Origin: Pseudomonadota bacterium
GTDB taxonomy: Bacteria; Desulfobacterota; Desulfobacteria; Desulfobacterales; Desulfobacteraceae
DNA length: 7,092 nucleotides
Direction: 5' to 3'
NCBI GenBank assembly: GCA_018812385.1
Contig: JAHJDU010000633.1
Coordinates: 1 to 7,092, forward strand
The translations under genes and the position numbers were made by a program. This document shows, piece after piece, positions 1-6,429 of this stretch. The notes beneath the pieces are model-generated. The model did no database searches. It was not told the origin of the DNA and saw only the letters and a program-made list of their open reading frames with translations. Positions within the stretch are counted from its first letter, which is position 1; each line of letters begins with the position of its first letter.

Positions 1-1130
1 ATCTTGTGGAGCATGCCACGGCCGCAACCACGCTGATGTCCGGATATACCCTGGAAGATATTGCCACGGGAATAGACTGTGCCGGCCATCGCCAGCCCAT
101 GGGCGTATTTGCCGGGATTGTCCCTTATAATTTCCCGGCCATGGTGCCCTGGTGGTTTCTTCCCTACGCCATTGTCAGCGGAAACACATACGTCCTGAAA
201 CCCTCGGAACAGGTACCCATGACCCAGACAAAGATATTTGAATGCCTGGATGAAGTGGGACTGCCCGACGGAGTGGTAAATATGGTCCATGGCTCCAAAG
301 ATGTGGTCAATGCCATACTGGATCACAAGGATATCCAGGGTGTATCCTTTGTGGGTTCTACGGCCACGGCCAAATACATCTATAAACGCTGTGGAGAGAC
401 AGGCAAACGTGTGCAGGCTCTGGGCGGGGCCAAAAATGTAGTGGGAATCATGCCTGATGCTAACCTTGATGCTGGTTTGCCTTCTCTGGTCACTTCTTTT
501 TACGGAGTAGCAGGTCAGAGATGTCTGGCCGGTTCCATCCTGGCACCTGTTGGAAATATTGCCGATCAGCTGGTGGATAAATTTTTGGCCATAGCCAAAA
601 AAATAAAAGTAGGAGACGGCCTCAGCGACCAGACAGGTATGGGCCCTATGGCCGGCAAGATTCATCTTGACCGGGTTCTGGGCTATATTGAAAAAGGTAT
701 TGAAGAAGGTGCCACCCTGGTGTTGGACGGCCGTGACTGCAAGGTAGAGGGATATCCTGATGGATACTTTGTCGGGCCCACCATATTTGATAATGTAACA
801 CCTGATATGACCATTGCCAGAGAAGAGATCTTTGGCCCCGTGGTCTGCGTGGTCAGATGCAAAACTATAGAAGAACTGATTCAACTGGTCAATACCAGGG
901 ATTTTGCCAATGCCGCATGCCTGTATACTGATTCCGGCGCTGCAGCCAGAAAATTCAAGTATGAGGCCCTGCCCAGCATGGTGGGAATCAATATCGGCAT
1001 TGCCGCTCCCATGAGCTTTTTCCCCTTTGGCGGATCAGGCAACTCTATGTTTGGTGATATCAAAGCCCATGGCCAGGAAATATTCCACTTTTTCACAGAC
1101 ACCAAGGTAGTGATAGAGCGCTGGTTTTAA
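1..1130 (+). CDS. mmsA: CoA-acylating methylmalonate-semialdehyde dehydrogenase-like protein (MmsA/IolA family), 5' partial
   Basis: The reading frame is open from base 3 (Leu-Val-Glu-His), so the true start lies upstream; the GTG at 6 is an internal codon. About 376 residues are present against a usual length near 490. Counting from that GTG codon, the Asn-Phe motif of ALDHs is PYNFPAM at 40-46, the cofactor-binding KPSE is at 65-68, and the catalytic cysteine is C173 in GQRC (bases 522-524). The general-base Glu of hydrolytic ALDHs (ELGGK) is missing: the equivalent stretch is QALGGAKN. That loss is typical of MMSDH enzymes, which release acyl-CoA instead of a free acid. The Arg before the catalytic Cys fits the family's carboxylate-binding Arg. 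The C-terminal part (GPTIFDNVTPDMT, MSFFPFGG) is close to IolA/MmsA. Expected reaction: methylmalonate or malonate semialdehyde + NAD+ + CoA to propionyl- or acetyl-CoA + CO2 + NADH, in the cytoplasm. First visible gene of a three-gene operon; the exact substrate is inferred. Confidence 0.88.
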   Translation, partial: LVEHATAATTLMSGYTLEDIATGIDCAGHRQPMGVFAGIVPYNFPAMVPWWFLPYAIVSGNTYVLKPSEQVPMTQTKIFECLDEVGLPDGVVNMVHGSKDVVNAILDHKDIQGVSFVGSTATAKYIYKRCGETGKRVQALGGAKNVVGIMPDANLDAGLPSLVTSFYGVAGQRCLAGSILAPVGNIADQLVDKFLAIAKKIKVGDGLSDQTGMGPMAGKIHLDRVLGYIEKGIEEGATLVLDGRDCKVEGYPDGYFVGPTIFDNVTPDMTIAREEIFGPVVCVVRCKTIEELIQLVNTRDFANAACLYTDSGAAARKFKYEALPSMVGINIGIAAPMSFFPFGGSGNSMFGDIKAHGQEIFHFFTDTKVVIERWF

Positions 1131-1160
1131 GTACACAAATTTAAATGGAGGAAGACGTTT

Positions 1161-1589
1161 ATGCCCATCACAAGCTTTGGCGGGTTATTGAATTTTGCAG
1201 AAAAAATGGAAAAACAGGACATGGCATTTTATGAATCCGTTGCGACCAATCCGGAAATGAAAGATCTTTCCGACCTGTTCCAGGAATTTGCAAAGGATGG
1301 TAAAAAAAATATCGCTCATATCCTGCGAACCAGAAGAGAAAATGTAACAGAAATGATCCTTGAACCGCTCAGTGATTTTTTCAGGGAGCCCTTTGTGCTT
1401 GAAGCCGGGGACGACAAGAAGATGGGGCGTGCCCAGATCCTGGACTATTCTCAAAAAATGGAAGCCCGGGCAATTGCCTATTATACGGAAGGGGCAGTAA
1501 AGATCAAGGCACTTCCCGAAGTTTCCCTGGCATTGAAAGTGGCTGGAAAAAAAAGGACAGCCCATACCAAAAAACTTTCCGGCATCTGA
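1161..1589 (+). CDS. small ferritin-like/rubrerythrin-type helical protein with altered metal ligands
   Basis: This 142-residue protein starts at ATG 1161, nine bases after a GGAGG site (1147-1151), and lies 30 bases after the dehydrogenase gene. It reads as two repeated helical hairpins, as in rubrerythrin-type ferritin-like domains: helix A about 12-29 (EKMEKQDMAFYESVA), helix B about 33-57 with AHI, helix C about 92-116 (QKMEARAIAYYTEGA) and helix D about 120-139 with TAH. The histidines of both ExxH diiron motifs are kept (H53, H135), but the Glu three residues before each is replaced by N50 and R132. Candidate helix A and C acids remain (E17 or D20, E101). There is no C-terminal rubredoxin domain and no CXXC pair. 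The fold assignment comes from pattern only. It may be a non-redox or single-metal relative with a structural or protective role for its neighbours. The function is unknown. Confidence 0.72.
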   Translation: MPITSFGGLLNFAEKMEKQDMAFYESVATNPEMKDLSDLFQEFAKDGKKNIAHILRTRRENVTEMILEPLSDFFREPFVLEAGDDKKMGRAQILDYSQKMEARAIAYYTEGAVKIKALPEVSLALKVAGKKRTAHTKKLSGI

Positions 1590-1624
1590 AAAAAGGCTGC
1601 CAGACAATTAAAAGAGGAATTTTT

Positions 1625-2986
1625 ATGAATCAAGAGATTAAATTACCTGAACTGCCGGGCTATAACCATCAGCCCAGGCCCTATACAGGCCCTTCCTATG
1701 ACGAGGTAATGGCATTGCGGAAACGCTATTTAACACCCTCCTTACTGACCTTTTACAAAAAGCCGATCATGATTGTGGAAGGCTCCATGCAATACCTTTA
1801 CGATGAAAAAGGAAAACGGTATCTGGACGGCATAGGCGGCATTGTCACCGTCAGTGTGGGTCACAGCCACCCCTATATTGCCGAAATTGTCGCTGAACAA
1901 TACAAGACCCTGGTCCATAACCCGTCCATATACCTGAACCCGATTATTGCGGAATACGGGGAAATGCTGGCCCAGCGCCTGCCCGGCGATCTTGAGGTCT
2001 GCTATTTTGTGAACTCCGGCTCCGAGGCCAATGACCTTGCCATGCTCATGGCAAGAATCTATACGGGGAACCATGATATCATCGCCTTGAGAAACGGCTA
2101 TCACGGCGGCAGCCAGAGCACCATGGGCCTTACTGCCCATTCCACATGGAAATACAATATCCATCAGGGTTCAGGAGTTCGTCATACGATTCTCCCTGAT
2201 TGCTACCGTGGTATCTACGGGTATGATGATCCCGATGCCGGCATAAAATATGCGGCAGATGTAAAAAGTGTTATTGATCATACCACCCCGGGACGTGTGG
2301 CAGGATTTTTTGCCGAACCAATTCAAGGGGTGGGAGGAACTGTGGTCCTGCCCAAAGGATATCTTGATAAGGCATACCAGTATACCCGGGATGCCGGCGG
2401 GGTCTGTATCGCTGACGAGGTTCAGACCGGTTTCGGCCGTTTGGGAACCCATTACTGGGGCTTTGAATACCAGGGAGTGATGCCGGATATCGTGACCATG
2501 GCCAAAAGCATTGGAAACGGTGCTCCTCTGGCTGCAGTGGTGACCACTCCCAAAATCGCTGCCAAACTCACTGAAAGAATCCATTTCAACACCTTTGGAG
2601 GCAATCCTGTTTCCTGCGCCATTGGCAAGGCAGTTCTGGAACTCATAGACAAGGACCGTCTCCAGGAAAACTGTCTTAACATGGGGAACCGGCTTTTCAA
2701 TGGATATCACCGCTTAATGGACAAATACGAGCTCATAGGCGATATCAGGGGAAGCGGGCTTATGACCGGGGTTGAATTTGTCAAGGACAGACAGACAAAG
2801 GAACCAGCCTCCCAGGAATGTGTTGAGGTTTTTGAAACCTTAAAGGATCTTGGGCTTCTGGTTGGTAAAGGCGGATATAATGGAAATACCCTGAGGATAA
2901 AACCACCCATGTGCATCAATGAAAAAGATGTGGACTTCATGCTGGAGACCCTGGATATTGCCATTGGAAAGGTAAGCAGACAATAA
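1625..2986 (+). CDS. class III PLP-dependent aminotransferase, AGXT2-like (beta-amino acid/alanine-glyoxylate type)
   Basis: A full-length 453-residue class III aminotransferase. It starts at ATG 1625, six bases after AGAGGA (1613-1618), 35 bases downstream of the ferritin-like gene. Landmarks: the N-terminal PYTGPSYDEV (19-28) and FYKKP (43-47) shared with eukaryotic AGXT2/AGT2; the PLP phosphate-binding SGSEAN (131-136); NGYHGG (157-162); the pyridine-nitrogen Asp D264 in ADEVQTGFGR; the Schiff-base lysine K294 in TMAKSIGNG; FNTFGGNP (321-328); and the C-terminal VGKGGYNGNTLRIKPPMC. AGXT2 enzymes transfer amino groups from beta-alanine, 3-aminoisobutyrate, alanine or methylated arginines to pyruvate or glyoxylate. 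In an operon with an MMSDH-like enzyme, the likely products are malonate or methylmalonate semialdehyde. Cytoplasmic. The family call is strong; the substrate is inferred from context. Alternatives are an omega-amino acid:pyruvate transaminase or a phospholyase of the same subfamily. Confidence 0.92.
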   Translation: MNQEIKLPELPGYNHQPRPYTGPSYDEVMALRKRYLTPSLLTFYKKPIMIVEGSMQYLYDEKGKRYLDGIGGIVTVSVGHSHPYIAEIVAEQYKTLVHNPSIYLNPIIAEYGEMLAQRLPGDLEVCYFVNSGSEANDLAMLMARIYTGNHDIIALRNGYHGGSQSTMGLTAHSTWKYNIHQGSGVRHTILPDCYRGIYGYDDPDAGIKYAADVKSVIDHTTPGRVAGFFAEPIQGVGGTVVLPKGYLDKAYQYTRDAGGVCIADEVQTGFGRLGTHYWGFEYQGVMPDIVTMAKSIGNGAPLAAVVTTPKIAAKLTERIHFNTFGGNPVSCAIGKAVLELIDKDRLQENCLNMGNRLFNGYHRLMDKYELIGDIRGSGLMTGVEFVKDRQTKEPASQECVEVFETLKDLGLLVGKGGYNGNTLRIKPPMCINEKDVDFMLETLDIAIGKVSRQ

Positions 2987-3003
2987 TAACCTCTTTGACT
3001 TTT

Positions 3004-3040
3004 GTTATGAATATACCGGCATTGCCGGTATATTCATAAC
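3004..3040. repeat. near-perfect 37-base palindrome between convergent genes
   Basis: The arms 3004-3021 (GTTATGAATATACCGGCA) and 3023-3040 are exact reverse complements around the single base T3022. As RNA this gives a hairpin of up to 17 base pairs closing on a three-base loop, and it folds the same way on either strand. It lies 17 bases after the aminotransferase stop and 53 bases beyond the end of the methyltransferase fossil, so it sits at the 3' ends of two converging transcripts. No run of T follows it on either strand, so it is not a textbook intrinsic terminator. A two-way transcription or mRNA 3'-end structure is the simplest reading; a protein-binding palindrome is the alternative. 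Confidence 0.7.
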
Positions 3041-3093
3041 CTCAACAAACTATTGATACAAAGGATTTAGAACTATCCGCAATTGTATTTGGC

Positions 3094-3168
3094 CTAATTG
3101 AGCTGATACTTTTTTCTGATAATCAACAGTAAGGTGGTATTGATTCTTTCTCCAATAACTGTAAACAT
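3094..3168 (-). pseudogene. 5' remnant of a pterin-binding methyltransferase gene (MtgA/AcsE/MetH pterin-domain family)
   Basis: On the minus strand, ATG 3168-3166 begins a 24-codon frame whose first twelve residues are MFTVIGERINTT. The I-G-E-R-I-N stretch at the very N-terminus is the hallmark start of the pterin-binding methyltransferases that exchange methyl groups between corrinoid proteins and tetrahydrofolate (AcsE and MtgA types; MetH has a similar GERTN). After these residues the match stops and the frame ends at TAG (3096-3094). The intact family is about 260-300 residues. A ribosome site (AAGGA, seven bases before ATG) is kept, and the start lies only 21 bases after the mttB-like stop, where a cognate methyltransferase gene would be expected. 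I infer a deletion after the first codons. The match is short, so a chance resemblance or a real 24-residue peptide cannot be excluded. Confidence 0.55.
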
Positions 3169-3189
3169 AGCATTATCCTTTAAATGGAA

Positions 3190-4596
3190 TTATTGTTTTT
3201 TATTTTCAACATATCTGATTAAATCTTTTTCAATTGATGGATCAATATCAGGTTTTTCATAAGCTGAAAGCCTTTTTTCAAGCAATTGTGATGCTCTTTG
3301 GTCCATCTGTCTATGTTCCATTTTCAACCATTTTGAATGGATGGTTCGAATATTCAAATCCGGAATGAAAAATTCACTTCTGCAACGTTTGGCAGTATGG
3401 GATTCAAGAAGATAGGCGCCGGAAGTTCCAAGTTTTTTTATTAAATCCATTGCAAAAGCATCCTCACTTAATTCAACAGGCTTCATTAGTGTTTTGATTA
3501 CACGGCAAAGGTCTTCGTCTGCCAAAAACTTTTCAAAACTCATGGCCAGCATTGAGCCATAGGTACCGCAGGCATGAAGACTGACGTGAACTCCGCTAAG
3601 GGCGGCTGTTGTCAGCATCATTGAGGATTCCATACCTGCCTGATAATCCAGGCCAAAAGATTCGGTCAAAGCTCCCTGGCTTCTGCACGGGATATGATAA
3701 TACCGTCCGAGGGCGGCAACAATAGCGGTATGTTTGGCATCTTCAGGAGAAGCATTGATATATCCACCGGTTCTCATATCAGTCGGACTGCCGCCAAGGC
3801 CATAAACGATGGGAGTACCTGGATTTACCAGCTGGGTAAGGCAGATTCCGGCAAGTGTACAAGCATTTGAGAGGACAAGGGAACCTGCAATGGTTATGGG
3901 TCCCGAAGTCCCTAATGAACATGAGGAATGAATGATCAGGGGTTGTTTCGCCTTGGCATATACCAAAAGCGCATCCACCATTTCTTGGGCATATTGTAAA
4001 GGAGATAAGGAATCCACAAGGTTGATCATGACCGGCTTATCTATTTTTCCCCATACCATTTCGGCCATTTCCAATGAATCCCGGGCACAGCTTTTGGAAG
4101 AAGTGCTCCCCATCAGGGGCTTATCAGTAAGCAACATTGTTGACAGCAGCATATCAAGATGGGCGGTTTCAGCCGGCACATCATTTGGCTGAGCCACGAT
4201 GGAACTGTTAAAATCCAGCGCTTTGGATGTCTGTACAAGTTTACAGAACTTTTTTGTATCATCCAGTACTGCATGCCGCATTTCACCGGATTTTTCTATA
4301 ATGAAAGGAGGGCCGTAACCAGGAGCCATTCTATAACTGTCATCACCTATCACAAAACTGTTATCCTCGTTTCTGGCATGCAGTTTAAATGTTTTTGGTA
4401 CGGTTTCAAGGGATTTTTCTATGTCCTTTTGCTTAAAAAATACCATCTTTCCGTCTGTTTTCAATCCATGACGTTTAAAAATTTCAAGCGCTTCCCTGTT
4501 TGGAAACCGGATACCGGTTTCATTTAAAAGTTCCAGGGAATAGTTATGGATTTGGTCCAGCACTTCCCGATCAAAGTTAAAAAGTACACGGTTCAT
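3190..4596 (-). CDS. MttB-family (trimethylamine methyltransferase family) betaine:corrinoid methyltransferase, non-pyrrolysine type
   Basis: A 468-residue protein, slightly short of the usual 470-500 for the family. The start ATG 4596-4594 has GAAGGA nine bases upstream. Family-type stretches include MAPGYGPPFII (90-100), IIHSSCSLGTSGPITIAGS (221-239), GLGGSPTDMRTGGYI (266-280) and LDYQAGMESSMM (316-327), ahead of the C-terminal barrel region. Archaeal trimethylamine enzymes carry an amber-encoded pyrrolysine near residue 334; here the frame has sense codons throughout, so it belongs with the non-Pyl members. Characterised non-Pyl members demethylate quaternary amines such as glycine betaine, proline betaine, carnitine or gamma-butyrobetaine, passing the methyl to Co(I)-corrinoid protein. 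The corrinoid gene ends 28 bases upstream, so they are probably co-transcribed and partners. The substrate cannot be read from sequence. Base composition is uneven: 20 of 60 bases are G or C at 3241-3300 but 34 of 60 at 3661-3720. Confidence 0.9.
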   Translation of the reverse strand: MNRVLFNFDREVLDQIHNYSLELLNETGIRFPNREALEIFKRHGLKTDGKMVFFKQKDIEKSLETVPKTFKLHARNEDNSFVIGDDSYRMAPGYGPPFIIEKSGEMRHAVLDDTKKFCKLVQTSKALDFNSSIVAQPNDVPAETAHLDMLLSTMLLTDKPLMGSTSSKSCARDSLEMAEMVWGKIDKPVMINLVDSLSPLQYAQEMVDALLVYAKAKQPLIIHSSCSLGTSGPITIAGSLVLSNACTLAGICLTQLVNPGTPIVYGLGGSPTDMRTGGYINASPEDAKHTAIVAALGRYYHIPCRSQGALTESFGLDYQAGMESSMMLTTAALSGVHVSLHACGTYGSMLAMSFEKFLADEDLCRVIKTLMKPVELSEDAFAMDLIKKLGTSGAYLLESHTAKRCRSEFFIPDLNIRTIHSKWLKMEHRQMDQRASQLLEKRLSAYEKPDIDPSIEKDLIRYVENKKQ

Positions 4597-4624
4597 ATCG
4601 TCTAATCCTTCTTTTACCCACTGG

Positions 4625-5251
4625 TCACGCAGCGATCAGTTTGCGGATCAGTTCAACTGCTCCGGGTGCATTATTACTGAAGCCATCGGCACCAATCTGC
4701 CGGGCATAGGCATCTGTTACCGGTGCACCGCCAATAATGGTTTTTGCTTTCAGGCCCGCTTCTTTAATGGCTTTGACTGTTTTGGCCATTGACGGCATGG
4801 TGGTTGTCAGAAGTGCAGACAGACAAACCACGTCGGCATTATGGATCTTTGCCGCGCTTACAAATTTATCCGTATCCACATCAACCCCGAGATCAATAAC
4901 ATTAAATCCGGCACCTTCTACCATCATGGACACAAGATTTTTGCCAATATCATGCAGGTCACCTTTTACCGTGCCAATGACAACCGTACCTTTTTCCATC
5001 AAGGCATCGCCTGTCAGATGAGGTTTTAGAACCGCCAATCCCGCCTGCATCGCTTTTGCCGCCTGAAGCATTTCAGGAACAAAAACTTCCCCGCTGGAAA
5101 ATTTGGCACCTATCACATCCATGGCTTCAATGAGGCCCTTGTTTAAAATATCATCAATGGGAACTCCGCTGTTGATAGAGGCTTTTACATTTTCAACCAC
5201 TGCTTGTCTATCAAATGCGACTACTGCATTTAAAATATCTGTTATAGTCAT
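4625..5251 (-). CDS. methyltransferase cognate corrinoid protein (MttC/MtgC-like, B12-binding)
   Basis: A 208-residue, two-domain corrinoid shuttle of normal length for the family. The start ATG 5251-5249 has AAGGAG nine bases upstream (5261-5266). Residues about 1-85 form the helical cap domain of B12-binding methyltransferase proteins (VPEMLQAAKAMQAGL at 58-72). Residues about 88-208 form the Rossmann-like cobalamin domain: D98-L-H100-D-I-G103, with H100 the expected lower axial cobalt ligand, SALLTTTMPSM (145-155) around the nucleotide tail, and IIGGAPVT (172-179). It would carry the methyl group as methyl-Co(III) between the MttB-family enzyme encoded just downstream and a second methyltransferase. 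Co(II) forms arising by oxidation need a reductive activator such as RamA; none is encoded here. Soluble, with no signal peptide. Confidence 0.95.
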   Translation of the reverse strand: MTITDILNAVVAFDRQAVVENVKASINSGVPIDDILNKGLIEAMDVIGAKFSSGEVFVPEMLQAAKAMQAGLAVLKPHLTGDALMEKGTVVIGTVKGDLHDIGKNLVSMMVEGAGFNVIDLGVDVDTDKFVSAAKIHNADVVCLSALLTTTMPSMAKTVKAIKEAGLKAKTIIGGAPVTDAYARQIGADGFSNNAPGAVELIRKLIAA

Positions 5252-5323
5252 TTTCCCTAACTCCTTGTTAATCTAGTATCTATTTTTGGATCATGTTATT
5301 TATAACCATTAAATTGTTACTTT

Positions 5324-6370
5324 CTAATTCCATTGGAAATTGATCACTTCCCTGTCCATGGCCAGATAGTTTTCCTTGGGCGTGAAGGGGGATGATGTTC
5401 CTGCCGTTGAAAAAATATACCCGGTCATCCCTTTTGCTCTTTCAAGGTGTGCCAGGGTTGTCTGTGCCACTTCTTCAGGTTTGCCGATCAGCAAGGGTCC
5501 ATTGGGATTGATATTGTCAAAAATACAGATGCGATCCTTGACTTTTTCCTTTAATTCCCGGATGTCCAGAACTTTTTCCTGGGTAAGATTACCCGGCATG
5601 ATACCGTGAATATCCATTTCCAAAAGCAGATCCACAATACCGGTCTTTACGATATCTCCGCACATGTGGGGAAGCACTTTTGCTCCCAGACGGGACAATT
5701 CATTACACACCCTGGTGGTGGGTTCATGCACAAACTCTTTATAATGTTTCGGTGACAGAAGGATGGGACATTCCATGTCAGCCCCATAGAAAATATATTC
5801 CACTCCGGCATCAATCAAGGCTTTGCCCACGGCAATATCCAAAGGTACAATCGCTTCCTGAAGGGCACGTACAAGCTCAGGATTTTCATACATGTCCGTC
5901 ATGATTTCATTTGTCCCTCTCAATCGTGTTGCAATGGTAAACGGAGAAATATATTCACAGGCAATGGGCACTTCATCCTTTAGCTCTTGTTTCAGTAACC
6001 TGATCCCTTCCAGAAAACTGTCCATCCGTTTTGTAAACATAGTCTTCCGGGCAATACGCTCTACATCTGCCATTGAAAACACGCTGGTCTTTTGAATAAT
6101 AGGGAACACATCTTCCGGGTAGCTCACCTGACAATCCAGGGCTTCGGGAATAATACCACCGATAAGACCCATTCCCAGCATCACCCAGTCAAATTTAAAT
6201 TCTTCTAAACTTTTCATATGGGCTTTGAGCATTTCCGGGCCTTCAAGAAGGGAAGCTTTGAAAGTTGATCCAAAATACTTGCAAACCGGTGCTTCCGTAA
6301 ATGGCGCATTGGGCGCCTTGTCTACAGGCTTTAAATTAATCGCGGCTTCCATTCTTTCCTTTGCATTCAT
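5324..6370 (-). CDS. uroporphyrinogen decarboxylase (UroD)/MtaA-family protein, probable corrinoid-linked methyltransferase homologue
   Basis: A 348-residue UroD-fold protein. The start ATG 6370-6368 has AAGGAG nine bases upstream (6380-6385); a second AAGGAT is too close to be the main site. It ends at TAG, with a second in-frame stop (TAA) five codons later. The N-terminus (MNAKERMEAAINLKPVDKAP) is typical of MtaA/MtbA/CmuA-type UroD relatives, not heme-pathway HemE. The zinc pair of methylcobamide methyltransferases is present as H235-M-C237 (LPHMCGD). The third ligand, a Cys in an SxGC-type motif about 75-85 residues on, is missing: the matching stretch is STAGTSSPFTP (321-331). It lies 72 bases upstream of the corrinoid gene on the same strand, which supports a role in methyl transfer from or to that protein. 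The acceptor is unknown; bacteria normally lack coenzyme M. It could also bind a methylated substrate instead of accepting the methyl group. Confidence 0.85.
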   Translation of the reverse strand: MNAKERMEAAINLKPVDKAPNAPFTEAPVCKYFGSTFKASLLEGPEMLKAHMKSLEEFKFDWVMLGMGLIGGIIPEALDCQVSYPEDVFPIIQKTSVFSMADVERIARKTMFTKRMDSFLEGIRLLKQELKDEVPIACEYISPFTIATRLRGTNEIMTDMYENPELVRALQEAIVPLDIAVGKALIDAGVEYIFYGADMECPILLSPKHYKEFVHEPTTRVCNELSRLGAKVLPHMCGDIVKTGIVDLLLEMDIHGIMPGNLTQEKVLDIRELKEKVKDRICIFDNINPNGPLLIGKPEEVAQTTLAHLERAKGMTGYIFSTAGTSSPFTPKENYLAMDREVINFQWN

Positions 6371-6429
6371 CTATCCTTACTCCTTAAATTTAATTATGAA
6401 CAATTTTGTTGATTCACTTGATGATAAAA

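Larger units (their letters stand above)
2987..3189. other. convergent intergenic region
   Basis: About 200 bases separate the stops of the aminotransferase (plus strand) and the MttB-family gene (minus strand). It contains the 37-base palindrome (3004-3040) and the methyltransferase fossil (3094-3168), both listed separately. Between them, 3041-3093 is A+T-rich and holds no gene I can support. No promoter, tRNA or terminal inverted repeats of an insertion sequence were seen. Confidence 0.7.

Noticed and set aside
1185..1607. A 140-codon minus-strand frame opposite the ferritin-like gene.
   Set aside because: It is Phe- and Cys-rich with no recognisable domain, and the plus-strand frame has a strong ribosome site and helical periodicity. 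It is an antisense shadow.
2171..2710. A 179-codon minus-strand frame inside the aminotransferase gene.
   Set aside because: The plus-strand gene has complete class III aminotransferase motifs across the same bases; the reverse frame has none.
3050..3131. A second open minus-strand frame (about 26 codons) overlapping the fossil's end, containing QKKVSAQLGQ.
   Set aside because: It has no start codon with a ribosome site, resembles no family I recognise, and does not match the rest of a pterin-binding methyltransferase. It may be the far side of the deletion, but this cannot be supported.
3004..3189. The palindrome and fossil region as a small insertion sequence or MITE.
   Set aside because: No target duplication, terminal inverted repeats flanking a body, or transposase fragment could be seen.
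3190..4596. Possible pyrrolysine codon in the MttB-family gene.
   Set aside because: The frame is continuous for 468 codons with no in-frame TAG and ends in TAA.
5252..5323. Possible promoter or hairpin in the 72-base gap between the UroD-family and corrinoid genes.
   Set aside because: It is A+T-rich with a clear ribosome site, but I found no convincing -35/-10 pair and no stable inverted repeat.
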